Shown: piece after piece, positions 14,980 through 24,096 of the stretch
Numbering within the stretch: position 1 is the stretch's first letter
Layout of the letters: every line of letters starts with the position of its first letter
Source: Dolichospermum compactum NIES-806
Lineage (GTDB): Bacteria; Cyanobacteriota; Cyanobacteriia; Cyanobacteriales; Nostocaceae
Length of the DNA stretch: 37,404 nucleotides
Direction: 5' to 3'
Assembly: GCF_002368115.1 (NCBI RefSeq)
Contig: NZ_AP018316.1
Location: 4,475,713 to 4,513,116, forward strand
Notes under the pieces: model-generated
Told to the model about the DNA's origin: nothing
Database searches by the model: none
The model's input: only the letters and a program-made list of their open reading frames with translations
Program-made: the position numbers and the translations under genes

Positions 14980-15600
14980 CTAAATATCTGAGTACAGAAA
15001 TGATGTTATTGGCAAAAGCATAATTGCTAAAATCAAATTAACCTGATTAATATAATACTCTTGAGAATCAATTGAAACAATATTCTCTTTTAAAATTATA
15101 AACTTCCAGACTGTTCCCGTAGAAACAACGCCATAAATTTCAGGTAGAACTTGTCCTTCTTGCTGATTAAATATTTGAGCCGCAACCATTTCTGCTATAC
15201 ACTGACCTAAGCCTCCTTTAATATTTTCATTTTTAGCTTCCACAATTGTTAACACTGGAACACGAATAAAATACTGCTCTTTCGAGCAACTAATAATATA
15301 GTCACAATAGCCCGATAAACCTTTTTCTTGATCAACATTAAACTCAGTACCAGAAAACAAACTAATTCGATAATTTGCTTGACGACGTAATTCGGCTAGA
15401 ATGGGCGCTATTAAAAATTCAGAACGAGCCTTTTCTGTATTGATCGCAGTTGCTAGAGGTAAATATTCTTGAATAGTTTGTTGTAAATAATCCGAAGGTA
15501 TTACGCTTTCAGTATTTGAAAATAAATTGCGATCCTCCTCAATAACTAAGTTAAAAGCGGTTTGCACTTTACTGAGTGTCGTAAATTCACTATAAGACAT
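14980..15600 (-). CDS. PD-(D/E)XK nuclease-like hypothetical protein
   Basis: This 206-residue protein starts MSYSEFTTLSKVQTAF. The stretch EFNVDQEKGLSGYCDYIIS followed by VLTIVEAKNENIKGGLGQ fits a PD-(D/E)XK core (Asp in CDY, then EAK), a fold used by restriction and repair nucleases. A conserved family of this layout is common in cyanobacteria, but I cannot name a role. The last residues (ILAIMLLPITSFLYSDI) look atypical and may reflect a frameshift or a new end created by the neighbouring relic, whose edge lies only about 40 bp away. Confidence 0.65.
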   Translation of the reverse strand: MSYSEFTTLSKVQTAFNLVIEEDRNLFSNTESVIPSDYLQQTIQEYLPLATAINTEKARSEFLIAPILAELRRQANYRISLFSGTEFNVDQEKGLSGYCDYIISCSKEQYFIRVPVLTIVEAKNENIKGGLGQCIAEMVAAQIFNQQEGQVLPEIYGVVSTGTVWKFIILKENIVSIDSQEYYINQVNLILAIMLLPITSFLYSDI

Positions 15601-15657
15601 AATTTAGTATCCTACAAGCTCGGTAAGCTATATCTCCCTATTGAATACTAACAAACA

Positions 15658-15741
15658 TTATTCAGGAATCTTACAGCCCATATTCCGCGCTTCATTTTGT
15701 AATAACCCAAGATTACCAATATCGGGCTGATAAATGATCAC
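15658..15741 (-). pseudogene. C-terminal relic of an unidentified small gene
   Basis: On the minus strand these bases read IIYQPDIGNLGLLQNEARNM and then GCKIPE and a stop. This is protein-like but lacks any upstream continuation or start. The plus strand at 15707-15867 also has an open stretch containing VVADNAFTWYQQHQ without a convincing start. I read the area as debris of one or two small genes. Confidence 0.35.
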
Positions 15742-15923
15742 ACGCTGAATTTATTAGAGGGACAGGTAGTTGCAGATAATGCTTTCACCTGGTATCAACA
15801 ACATCAATTATCTGTCCAAGCCAGTATTTTTGCAAGTTATTTACCCATAAACCGTTTATGCAGTGAGTGACTCTGTAAGCATTCAGCTATCAGTAGTCAG
15901 CATTCTGGCAAGGTAAGAGTGAA

Positions 15924-16125
15924 GAAGTTTTGGTTCTTCGGTACTTACTATGCTAAATAATTTTGTGAAACCCTAAAATCCTTATACTGTAAGGATTTTA
16001 CGTTAATTCATCGGTGAATTTGATATAAATTTGGCATCAAAAACAATGAAACCCTTTATTTATATGGGTGATGGGGTAAATAAACTCATATTTGGCATAA
16101 CAGGTACGGAAGAACCGAAGTTTTC
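15924..16125. mobile_element. MITE-like element with imperfect terminal inverted repeats
   Basis: GAAGTTTTGGTTCTTCGGTA continuing through CTTACTATGCTAAATA at the left matches the reverse complement of the right end (AACTTCGGTTCTTCCGTACC, then TGTTATGCCAAATA) with roughly eight mismatches over 36 bases. The roughly 200-bp interior has no gene. It holds two perfect hairpins: AAAATCCTTA/TAAGGATTTT at 15975-15999 and AATTCA/TGAATT at 16005-16020. Confidence 0.55.
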
Positions 16126-16170
16126 AGGAATTGTGCTTTTCTTGACACAGTTTGGTTTTATTTTGTTGAC

Positions 16171-17751
16171 CTAACTACTCACAGGTTCTAATTGTAAACT
16201 TATGACTTCTTGTGCTTGTTGATGTTGCTGAAATTCTGCTAATTCCGATTCTATTTCTGCCTTGACTTCATGACGGAACTTGAAAAAATGTTCACCTGTA
16301 CCCAAGGCAATTAAATAATCATATAATAGGTGAGGTTTTTGCCGTGCCATTGTTATTAATTGCTGCCAAAAAACAAACCGTGTAGAACGTAAAAATCCCT
16401 GTCGCCAACAAATAGACATTAAAAATTGAAACTCTGGTTTTGTTAAATTTCTTTCATATTTAGCCCGCCAACCTTCCATCATCATAAAATGGCGAAAAGT
16501 CCGTTTTAGATATGGCATGGGTTCATATAAATTCCAAAAAGCATCAATAAATTCCTCGGCAATTTCCGACATTGGCCGAGTGGGAACAAAATTCATTAAG
16601 GCTTTTTGAGAACCCACAAATTCACCTAAACCATCCCTTAACCGTCCTTCTTTTTGCAAGCGAGTCCACATGGCTGTATTGGGTAATGCTTGCAATAAGT
16701 TAAGATGAGCTTGGGGAATACAAGTTGCTTCCACAAATTCTTGAATCCGTTTACCTGCACCTGGTTTTTCACCATCAAATCCTAAGATAAAACCAGACAT
16801 AATTTGTAATCCAGCTTTGGTAATCTTATTGCAAGATTCAACTAAGGAATTGCGGGTATTTTGTGGTTTATTAATTCCGACTAAACTATCTACATCAGGG
16901 GTTTCAATTCCCATGAATACCTGAACAAAACCAGCTTTTACCATCAATTCTAGTAATTCATCATCTTCTGCTAAATTTAAAGAAGCTTCTGTTAATAAAG
17001 CAAAAGGATAATTACGTTCTTCCATCCAGGGAATTAATGCCCTTAAAAATACTTTAGCATTGCGTTTATTGCCAATAAAGTTATCATCAACTATGAATAC
17101 ATAACGCCACCAACCCATTTGATATAAAGCATCTAATTCTGCGAGAATTTGTTCTGGTGTTTTCGTACGGGGTTTGCGACCAAAAAGGGTAATAATATCG
17201 CAAAATTCACATTGGAATGGACAACCCCGGGAAAATTGCACCGTCATCGCTATATAAGCATTTAAGTCTAATAAATCAAATCGAGGTAAGGGAGTTGTGG
17301 TGACATCGGGTTTTTCTGTAGCGCGGAAAATCCCTTTCTCTTCTCCCTTTTCTAAAGCCTCTACAAACATGGGAATAGTGATTTCCCCTTCATCTAAAAT
17401 TAAATAATCTGCGTCGGCTTCGATCACAAATTCGGGTACAGATGTGGCAAATGGTCCCCCCACAGCCACTTTTTTACCTAACTTTTTACCTTTTCTAATT
17501 AATTCACCAAAATCCTGTTGTTGAATGATCATTGCAGAAATGATGACTAGATCGCACCATTCCCAATCTGCATCTGTTTCTAGACGGACATTGCGATCGC
17601 TCAATCTGAATTCCCAATCACTCGGTAACATTGCTGCCACCGTGATTAACCCTAATGGGGGATTCGTAGATCGTAACCCAGCTAAATCAATGGTTTCCTG
17701 ATAAGACCAAAAAGAATTAGGCATTATCGGCCAGATTAATAAAGCTTTCAT
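16171..17751 (-). CDS. B12-binding-type radical SAM protein (DUF4070-like C-terminus)
   Basis: This 526-residue protein has an N-terminal Rossmann-like cobalamin-binding-type domain (about 1-150), a radical SAM core with the CxxxCxxC cluster motif at Cys177, Cys181 and Cys184 (RGCPFQCEFC), and a C-terminal helical region of the type annotated DUF4070. The classical DxHxxG cobalamin motif is not seen, so B12 use is uncertain. Related proteins include HpnR-like methylases and many uncharacterised cyanobacterial enzymes. The substrate cannot be told from sequence. It is monocistronic. Confidence 0.85.
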   Translation of the reverse strand: MKALLIWPIMPNSFWSYQETIDLAGLRSTNPPLGLITVAAMLPSDWEFRLSDRNVRLETDADWEWCDLVIISAMIIQQQDFGELIRKGKKLGKKVAVGGPFATSVPEFVIEADADYLILDEGEITIPMFVEALEKGEEKGIFRATEKPDVTTTPLPRFDLLDLNAYIAMTVQFSRGCPFQCEFCDIITLFGRKPRTKTPEQILAELDALYQMGWWRYVFIVDDNFIGNKRNAKVFLRALIPWMEERNYPFALLTEASLNLAEDDELLELMVKAGFVQVFMGIETPDVDSLVGINKPQNTRNSLVESCNKITKAGLQIMSGFILGFDGEKPGAGKRIQEFVEATCIPQAHLNLLQALPNTAMWTRLQKEGRLRDGLGEFVGSQKALMNFVPTRPMSEIAEEFIDAFWNLYEPMPYLKRTFRHFMMMEGWRAKYERNLTKPEFQFLMSICWRQGFLRSTRFVFWQQLITMARQKPHLLYDYLIALGTGEHFFKFRHEVKAEIESELAEFQQHQQAQEVISLQLEPVSS

Positions 17752-17994
17752 TAAGTATATTTCCCTGAGTTGTTTTTGATCAAAACCTATTTAATTTGAA
17801 CTATAAAAGTTAGGTCAGTTGGTTTTTATCTCTCTGGAGGTACAGATTCTTTTAGTTTTATATTTAAGAAAAGAAATAGATAAGGTAAAGATAAATTACA
17901 GTTCAGCAAACAAAATTTATTTACGTCTCAAATCTGAGATAAAATATTTGGTAAATTTACTTGAAAATGGTTATAATATTATTTTCTTAAATTG

Positions 17995-18303
17995 ATGCGT
18001 GTTATTAGCAAAAAAATACTTAGGGACTTTTGGGAAAAGCACTCCCTAGCAGAATCAGGACTTTTACTATGGTATCAACGTATATCTGATTCTCAATTGG
18101 AAAAGTTTAATGATGTCAGACAAATTTTTCCATCAGCAGATTTAGTTGGTAACTTCACTGTTTTTAATATTAAAGGTAATCATTATCGCTTGATAACCTA
18201 TATAGATTATGAGTATCAACTCTTATTTATACGTGCTGTACTCACTCATGCTGAATACGATAAGGAGAATTGGAAAAATGACGAGTGGTTTAAAAATTCC
18301 TAG
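17995..18303 (+). CDS. HigB-like mRNA interferase toxin
   Basis: 102 residues from ATG at 17995; a TTG immediately before it would add one residue. The sequence MRVISKKILRDFWEKH followed by SQLEKFNDVRQIFPSADLVG and FNIKGNHYRLITYIDY is typical of the HigB toxin family, which cuts mRNA at the ribosome. The C-terminus (HAEYDKENWKN) is also standard. It precedes and overlaps its antitoxin by 26 bp, the toxin-first order characteristic of HigBA. Confidence 0.9.
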   Translation: MRVISKKILRDFWEKHSLAESGLLLWYQRISDSQLEKFNDVRQIFPSADLVGNFTVFNIKGNHYRLITYIDYEYQLLFIRAVLTHAEYDKENWKNDEWFKNS

Positions 18304-18685
18304 TAACTACTATATAAAACTAATTACCACATTTCCTCCACGACCAATTACCAATGAAGATGAATTAATTGCTACTCAAAATCAAATTAATTCTATTTTA
18401 GATCAACAAAATATTACACAAGATGATCGAGACTATCTTAAGGTTCTTGCTACTCTTGTTTATGATTATGAACAACAACATGAAATAATACCTACCTTAA
18501 CAGGCATTCCACTCCTTCAAGCTTTGTTAGAAGAATCTAATCTGCAACCAAAAGATTTAGTTTCTATCTTAGAAAGTGAGTCAATAGTTTTAGATATTCT
18601 TCATGGTAAACGCCAATTAACAGAAAAACAAATTCAAGATTTAGCTATTTTTTTCCAAATTGATCCTACTTATTTAGTTTCATAA
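18278..18685 (+). CDS. HigA-like antitoxin
   Basis: 135 residues from ATG at 18278, which overlaps the end of the toxin gene; an earlier in-frame ATG at 18209 would lie deep inside the toxin and is less likely. The N-terminal half (DELIATQNQINSILDQ, VYDYEQQH) matches HigA antitoxins of the toxin-first type. The C-terminal half is a helix-turn-helix-like segment (LLEESNLQPKDLVSIL and RQLTEKQIQDLAIFFQID) that would bind the operator. Confidence 0.88.
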   Translation: MTSGLKIPSNYYIKLITTFPPRPITNEDELIATQNQINSILDQQNITQDDRDYLKVLATLVYDYEQQHEIIPTLTGIPLLQALLEESNLQPKDLVSILESESIVLDILHGKRQLTEKQIQDLAIFFQIDPTYLVS

Positions 18686-18861
18686 CTGAGTTTTCCGCTT
18701 ACCCGGTAATTGTAGAAACTTCTGGCAAAAGTCAGAAAAAGATGAAAGATGTTTTTAATAACCTCATCACTAATCCCCAATCACTCCCAATGACTACTAA
18801 AATGAGTCTTGTAACCGCCCCATTTACAAAGCGGGGAAGAGGAGATAAATAACGGATAATT

Positions 18862-19866
18862 ATGGGTAAGCAGCGCGTTTTGTCGGGAGTTCAACCAACT
18901 GGTAACTTACACTTAGGTAACTATTTAGGTGCGATTCGTAACTGGGTAGAAATTCAAGACCAGTATGAAAATTTCTTTTGTGTGGTAGATTTACACGCTA
19001 TCACTGTACCGCATAATCCCGCCACTTTAGCGGCTGATACTTACAAGATTGCTGCTTTATATTTAGCCTGTGGTATTGATTTACAACACTCTCATATCTT
19101 TGTTCAGTCCCACGTTTCCGCACACAGTGAACTCACTTGGTTGCTAAATTGCATTACCCCCCTGAACTGGTTGCAGGATATGATTCAGTTTAAGGAAAAA
19201 GCCCTTAAACAAGGGGAAAATGTCGGTGTTGGTTTGTTAGATTATCCTGTCCTCATGGCGGCAGATATTCTCCTTTATCAAGCTGATAAAGTGCCAGTGG
19301 GTGAAGACCAAAAGCAACATTTAGAACTAACACGGGATATTGTTAATCGGTTTAATCACCAATTTGCCAAAAAAGCACCTGTATTAAAATTACCAGATCC
19401 TTTAATTAGAAAGGAAGGTGCAAGGGTGATGAGTTTGACAGATGGGACAAGGAAAATGTCAAAATCAGATCCTTCAGAATTAAGCCGAATTAATATTTTA
19501 GACTCACCAGAGGAGATTACTAAGAAGATTAAACGCTGTAAAACTGATTTGGTGAAGGGTTTAACCTTTGATGATTCAGAACGCCCAGAATGCCATAATT
19601 TATTGACGCTGTATACGCTGCTGGCTGGAAAAACTAAGGAAGAGGTAGCGGTTGAATGTGCAGATATGGGTTGGGGACAGTTCAAACCTTTATTGACAGA
19701 AACGGCGATTCATGCTTTAAAGCCAATTCAGGACAAATATCAGGAGGTAATGGCGGATAAGGGTTATTTAGAGTCAGTGTTGCGGGATGGTGGGGAGAAA
19801 GCCAGAGCGATCGCTAACTCTACTCTAGCAGATGTGAAAGCAGCTTTGGGTTTCACTGTTCCATAG
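18862..19866 (+). CDS. trpS: Tryptophanyl-tRNA synthetase
   Basis: 334 residues, usual length for bacterial TrpRS. The class I signatures are present: PTGNLHLGN at 12-20 (HIGH-type) and KMSKS at 198-202. It charges tRNA-Trp in the cytosol. The leader contains AGGAGATA about 17 bp before the ATG and a possible hairpin (CCGCCCC...GCGGGG). A HIP1 site lies near its 3' end. Confidence 0.97.
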   Translation: MGKQRVLSGVQPTGNLHLGNYLGAIRNWVEIQDQYENFFCVVDLHAITVPHNPATLAADTYKIAALYLACGIDLQHSHIFVQSHVSAHSELTWLLNCITPLNWLQDMIQFKEKALKQGENVGVGLLDYPVLMAADILLYQADKVPVGEDQKQHLELTRDIVNRFNHQFAKKAPVLKLPDPLIRKEGARVMSLTDGTRKMSKSDPSELSRINILDSPEEITKKIKRCKTDLVKGLTFDDSERPECHNLLTLYTLLAGKTKEEVAVECADMGWGQFKPLLTETAIHALKPIQDKYQEVMADKGYLESVLRDGGEKARAIANSTLADVKAALGFTVP

Positions 19867-19868
19867 AT

Positions 19869-19901
19869 AGATCCCCGACTTCTTCAAGAAGTCGGGGATC
19901 T
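19869..19901 (+). terminator. Perfect 33-bp palindrome after trpS
   Basis: AGATCCCCGACTTCTT and its exact complement flank a single central base. It could fold as a strong hairpin three bases after the trpS stop, but no T-run follows. It may be a dispersed palindrome used as a transcription end rather than a classical intrinsic terminator. Confidence 0.6.
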
Positions 19902-19985
19902 GAGTGAGTAATATATAACTAAGGTTTAGTCTTTAATGTGTAATTCGTTTTACTCTTTAAGAAAACCTCAAGATAAATTTGAACT

Positions 19986-20900
19986 ATGCCGGATACTTAT
20001 AGCTTTAGTGCTTTTAACAACTTCCGCACAGCCGCCCAAAAGGGTGACTTTTTAATTACCGCCGAAGTTGCACCTCCCAAGGGCGGAGATCCTACCCATA
20101 CCATCGAAATGGCAGCGACTCTTAAGGGAAGGGTTCATGCTGTCAATATTACTGATGGTAGCCGTGCCGTAATGCGGATGTCTTCGTTGGTAGCGTCGGT
20201 GATTTTATTGCAAAATGGCATTGAGCCGATTTGTCAGTTTGCTTGCCGCGATCGCAATAGAATTGGATTACAAGCAGATTTAATGGGCGCTCATGCTTTG
20301 GGTATCCGCAACATTTTAGCTTTAACTGGCGACCCTGTAAAAGCCGGTGATCATCCTCAAGCAAAAGCTGTTTTTGATTTGGAAGCTGTGCGACTATTGC
20401 AGTTAATTAGAAACATGAATCAGGGTTTTGATTTTAATGAAAAACCCCTCACTGATGGTGCATTAGATTTATTTGCAGGTGCAGCAGTAGATCCTCAATC
20501 GAAAAGTTGGTCAGGTTTACAAAGTCGCTTTGAAAAGAAAATAGCAGCCGGGGCGCAATTTTTTCAAAGTCAATTAATTACTGATTTTGACATACTAGAA
20601 AAGTTCATGAATAAAATTGCCTGTGGTTACAATAAACCAATTTTGGCAGGAATTTTTCTCTTGAAATCGGCAAAAAATGCCCAGTTTATTAATAAGGCTG
20701 TTCCCGGTGTAAATATTCCTGAACACATTATTGAGAGATTAGCAAAAGCGAAACATCCCCTCGAAGAAGGCATGAAAATTGCCGCCGAACAAGTGCAAAT
20801 TGCGCAGGAATTGTGTCAGGGTGTGCATATTATGGCGGTGAAACGGGAAGATTTGATTGCACCGATTTTGGATTTAGCGGGGGTAGAGAAGGTTAGTTAG
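19986..20900 (+). CDS. metF: Methylenetetrahydrofolate reductase family protein
   Basis: 304 residues, the usual size of MetF. Motifs include TAEVAPPKGGDPTHT near the N-terminus, QFACRDRNRIGLQADLMGAH and NILALTGDP, all characteristic of the FAD-dependent TIM-barrel reductase. It reduces methylene-THF to methyl-THF for methionine synthesis. The C-terminus (LDLAGVEKVS) appears to have degenerate echoes at about 21,759-21,787 and 22,500-22,545. Confidence 0.9.
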   Translation: MPDTYSFSAFNNFRTAAQKGDFLITAEVAPPKGGDPTHTIEMAATLKGRVHAVNITDGSRAVMRMSSLVASVILLQNGIEPICQFACRDRNRIGLQADLMGAHALGIRNILALTGDPVKAGDHPQAKAVFDLEAVRLLQLIRNMNQGFDFNEKPLTDGALDLFAGAAVDPQSKSWSGLQSRFEKKIAAGAQFFQSQLITDFDILEKFMNKIACGYNKPILAGIFLLKSAKNAQFINKAVPGVNIPEHIIERLAKAKHPLEEGMKIAAEQVQIAQELCQGVHIMAVKREDLIAPILDLAGVEKVS

Positions 20901-20991
20901 ATGGAAATGCGATCGTATTCAGTTAGGTGCGATCGCTTTACATCCTAATTTTGCTAAACTAGAATAAACCTCACATCAGCAGGAGGACATA

Positions 20992-21735
20992 ATGACTTTT
21001 ACAACTGATGTCCAGGAAGATCCAAACTTACGCCCTTACCCAGAAACCTATCTTCCAGATCATACCCAACTACCAGAATCTAACGGTACTTTTGTAAAAA
21101 ATTTCCAGGCACATCCTCAAAGTATTTTACTAACCGATTCTATCAAGCCTGTATTACAAAAACATCATCCAGATGGGCAATATATCATAGGTCAAAATAG
21201 TGCTATTTATTGGCGAATTACCGAACCGCCAGAAATTGGCGCACTAGCTCCAGACTGGTTTTATATACCCAATGTCCCACCTTTACTAGATGGTAAAATC
21301 CGACGTTCTTATGTGCGTTGGTTAGAATATATTTCGCCATTAGTTGCCTTGGAATTTGTTTCTGGGAATGGTTCAGAAGAGCGAGATAAAACGCCTTGGA
21401 AAGGTAAATTTTGGATTTATGAACAGGTAATTAAACCCGCTTTTTATGGTATTTACGAAGCGAATAAAGCCAGTATAGAAGTTTATGAATTAGTGGGTGG
21501 ACAATATCAGTTATTACCAGCAAATGAACGAGGACATTATCCGATTGCACCTATGGGTGTGGAGTTGGGTTTATGGCAAGGAGAATATCAGAATGCAGAA
21601 TTACCTTGGTTGCGGTGGTGGGATTTGCAAGGTAATTTATTATTGAGTGGTGATGAAAGAGCCGAACAGGAAACACAAAGGGCAAATCGCTTAACTGCAC
21701 AATTACGGGCTTTGGGAATTGAACCGGAAGCGTAA
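20992..21735 (+). CDS. Uma2-family (DUF820) PD-(D/E)XK protein
   Basis: 247 residues with the Uma2/DUF820 pattern: EPPEIGALAPDWFYIPNVPP, LVALEFVSG (PD-(D/E)XK-like core) and a helical tail ending RALGIEPEA. These proteins are numerous in cyanobacteria, and their nuclease fold has been inferred from restriction-enzyme relatives; their role is unknown. AGGAGG seven bases before the ATG is a strong ribosome binding site. Its last codons and following bases are repeated at 22450-22474. Confidence 0.88.
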   Translation: MTFTTDVQEDPNLRPYPETYLPDHTQLPESNGTFVKNFQAHPQSILLTDSIKPVLQKHHPDGQYIIGQNSAIYWRITEPPEIGALAPDWFYIPNVPPLLDGKIRRSYVRWLEYISPLVALEFVSGNGSEERDKTPWKGKFWIYEQVIKPAFYGIYEANKASIEVYELVGGQYQLLPANERGHYPIAPMGVELGLWQGEYQNAELPWLRWWDLQGNLLLSGDERAEQETQRANRLTAQLRALGIEPEA

Positions 21736-21740
21736 TATTA
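21716..21740 (+). repeat. 25-bp direct repeat, left copy (Uma2 3' end)
   Basis: GAATTGAACCGGAAGCGTAA plus TATTA recurs exactly at 22450-22474. The two copies bracket the YafQ-like toxin-antitoxin pair. Confidence 0.9.
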
Positions 21741-21827
21741 AATTAAATGTAATGGTGACGATTTTGGATTTAAAGGGAGTAGAGACAGATGATCGATCAT
21801 CCTTTTACCACCAAATAAGCTATCAGA

Positions 21828-22112
21828 CTAATAAACTTCATCATGATTACCAATATCAAGTAAAACAATCACTTCTTCTGTATTATTTTCATCAATTTCT
21901 AAAGTAAACAAAATTCGACAGTCGTAACCACAAGAACAAGCTTTTATTCCTAATAATTTTCCTTGTAATGAATGAGTGCTTAATTGAGAAGCAAAAACAT
22001 CTTCTTGCATTAGTTCTAATGTTTGAATAATTTTTGTCTCAAGTTGAGGATCACGCTTAACAAATTTGCGAAATGCTCGTTTAAATTTAGGCGTTAAAAC
22101 TAATTCTCTCAT
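21828..22112 (-). CDS. YafQ-like RelE/ParE-superfamily mRNA interferase toxin
   Basis: 94 residues with the YafQ pattern: TPKFKRAFRKFVKRDP near the N-terminus, HSLQGKLLGIKACSC in the middle and a C-terminal IGNHDEVY holding His90, equivalent to the catalytic His of YafQ. It would cleave ribosome-bound mRNA. Its ATG shares one base with the stop of the upstream antitoxin gene (TAATG), a translational-coupling arrangement. Confidence 0.88.
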   Translation of the reverse strand: MRELVLTPKFKRAFRKFVKRDPQLETKIIQTLELMQEDVFASQLSTHSLQGKLLGIKACSCGYDCRILFTLEIDENNTEEVIVLLDIGNHDEVY

Positions 22113-22333
22113 TAATCTTCTGTTAAACTTGCTTGTAATTCAACAATAATACTCTCCATAGATTGAGGTTTTAACTCTCCTTTGTGAAAGGCTGAAATCG
22201 CTTTTTTTGCATCTTCAGCAATTTCTTCACGACGAGATTCAATCATTTGATTTTTAATAATTTCTAATAACATTTCTTTTTGTTCAAGAGGAAGTTGATT
22301 AACAGTTAAAATTGCCTCTTCTAATGTCACCAT
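22112..22333 (-). CDS. Antitoxin partner of the YafQ-like toxin
   Basis: 73 residues, acidic and helical (VTLEEAILTVNQLPLEQKEM, RREEIAEDAKKAISAFHKGE). It resembles small cyanobacterial antitoxins placed before RelE/YafQ-type toxins and overlaps the toxin start by one base. No clear DNA-binding fold can be made out. Confidence 0.8.
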   Translation of the reverse strand: MVTLEEAILTVNQLPLEQKEMLLEIIKNQMIESRREEIAEDAKKAISAFHKGELKPQSMESIIVELQASLTED

Positions 22334-22449
22334 AATCTAGTTTCTCTTAATTGACTTTCTTTAAATAGATTATAACTTAATTCAGGAAAAAGAGACATAG
22401 GACACCAACCCTACAGCAAATTGCTTGACTACACGGTGACGTACTTTGA

Positions 22450-22474
22450 GAATTGAACCGGAAGCGTAATATTA
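22450..22474 (+). repeat. 25-bp direct repeat, right copy
   Basis: Exact copy of 21716-21740 but not within an intact Uma2 gene. It is followed at about 22,500-22,545 by a sequence resembling the 3' end of metF (TTGGATTTGGCGGGTGTGAA). The rest of 22334-22662 shows no gene; it is AT-rich and must hold the promoter for the next gene. Confidence 0.9.
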
Positions 22475-22662
22475 TTGGGATTTTGGGTTGAAAATACTAT
22501 TACACCTATCTTTGGATTTGGCGGGTGTGAAAAATCTAAACTAGCTGCTTTGATATTTATACTTATTGAATATTTTTCAATCCTTGACAAGTTATACTTT
22601 ATTTTAAAGCTTATTTATTCAGAATTACTGAGCAATACCTAACTGATAAAAAACAATTACTA

Positions 22663-24095
22663 ATGTCAAACGCAATCTCTAATAGCAACTTCCTCACCGG
22701 AGTAAAACTTCAGCATACACTCTCCTGTCACAAAGAAATAAACATAATTGCATGGTCACCCGATGGCAAAATTATAGCTGCTGGCTATAACGACAAAATT
22801 ATCAGACTTTGGGATGCACAGAAGGGAAAAGTAAGTCAAACACTTAAAGGACACTCAGCCGAAGTATATGGTTTGGCTTGGTCACCAAATGGACGGATGT
22901 TGGCTTCAGCTTCAGCAGATCAAACTATTAGGCTATGGGATTTAAAGACTAACAAATTGCATCGTCTTCTTAAAGGACATTCTGGTCAAGTCTGGAGTTT
23001 AGCATGGTCACCGGATGGACAGGTACTGGCTTCGGCTGGAGATGATGAAATAGTTAGACTTTGGGATGTTTGGACTGGGAGACCTCTTTGTCTGGAGATG
23101 GTAGCATTCGGGTTTGGCATTCTGACACATGGGATATAGTAGCAGTTATTAAAGAAGATGGAAGTGCAATTTCTGGTCTAGCATTTCATCCACAAAAGTC
23201 TATACTAGCTTCAGTTTGTGAACAAAATATGGCTATTCGTGTCTGGGATATAGAAGTTAATTTTCTTTTCTGTAAAATACAAAATCAAAATGATAATAGT
23301 GGAAAAGAACTTGGCATTACTGATAAAACAGAATTATCTTATGAATCTCGGATAACCTCAGATTTACATCATGATATAGAAGAGAAAAAGGACTTTATTT
23401 CTGATGTTAATTACCCCAACATTTTAAATAAAGATGATGAAATCTTAATCTATACTTCAGATTTATCTTATTCTCAAGAAGTATTATCATCTCTAACTAT
23501 AGAAAAAGCTTGTACTAATGAAAGTATAAACCCAATCAATGAAAATGATACTATTCAGGACAATCAATCAGCTAAATTACTAGAAAATTTACTGCAAATT
23601 CCACCAGGAAGAGAACATTGGCGGCAATATGAAGATATTTGTATTAAAATCTTCAATTATGTATTTATTCCTCCCTTGCTTTCGCCAAAAATTCAATCCA
23701 AATCAGAAGATGGCCTTGATAGGTTAGATGCTATCTATCCTATATCAAGTGGTGATCCAATTTGGGGTAGAATACAAATTCAATTTAAGACTAGGTATGT
23801 TGTAACAGAATTTAAAAATTATGTAAATCCTCCTGATCAAAAAGCTGTAGAGTCACTATCTCAATATTTATATATTCCTGGGTTACGTTCATTTGGTATT
23901 CTATGTAGTCGAAAAAAAGCAAGTGATTCAGCCTTAAAAGCAAGACGTAGAGCTTGGCTTGATGCTAATAAGTTAATAGTTATGCTGTGCGATCAAGATA
24001 TGCAAGAAATATTAAGTCTTAAAGCTAATAATCAGAATCCAGCACAAGTAATTGATAGTCAAATTGATGATTTTTTCATGCAGCTATGTCCATAA
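22663..24095 (+). pseudogene. WD40/PD-(D/E)XK nuclease fusion gene, frameshifted by an internal deletion
   Basis: The first frame (22663-23139) encodes three and a half WD40 repeats, each with WSPDGK-type and RLWD motifs. The second frame (effective from about 23090 to 24095) resumes inside a blade at SGDGSIRVWH and continues through one more repeat and a polar linker. It ends in a domain of about 160 residues with DGLDRLDAIYPI and VVTEFKNY, a restriction-endonuclease-like Asp...Glu-x-Lys core. From LWDVWTG to IRVWH there are about 19 residues where a blade needs about 42, so roughly 70 bp were lost, shifting the frame. As written the product would be a truncated propeller without nuclease. 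A sequencing or assembly error is possible but would not explain the missing half-blade. Confidence 0.8.
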
Positions 24096-24096
24096 T

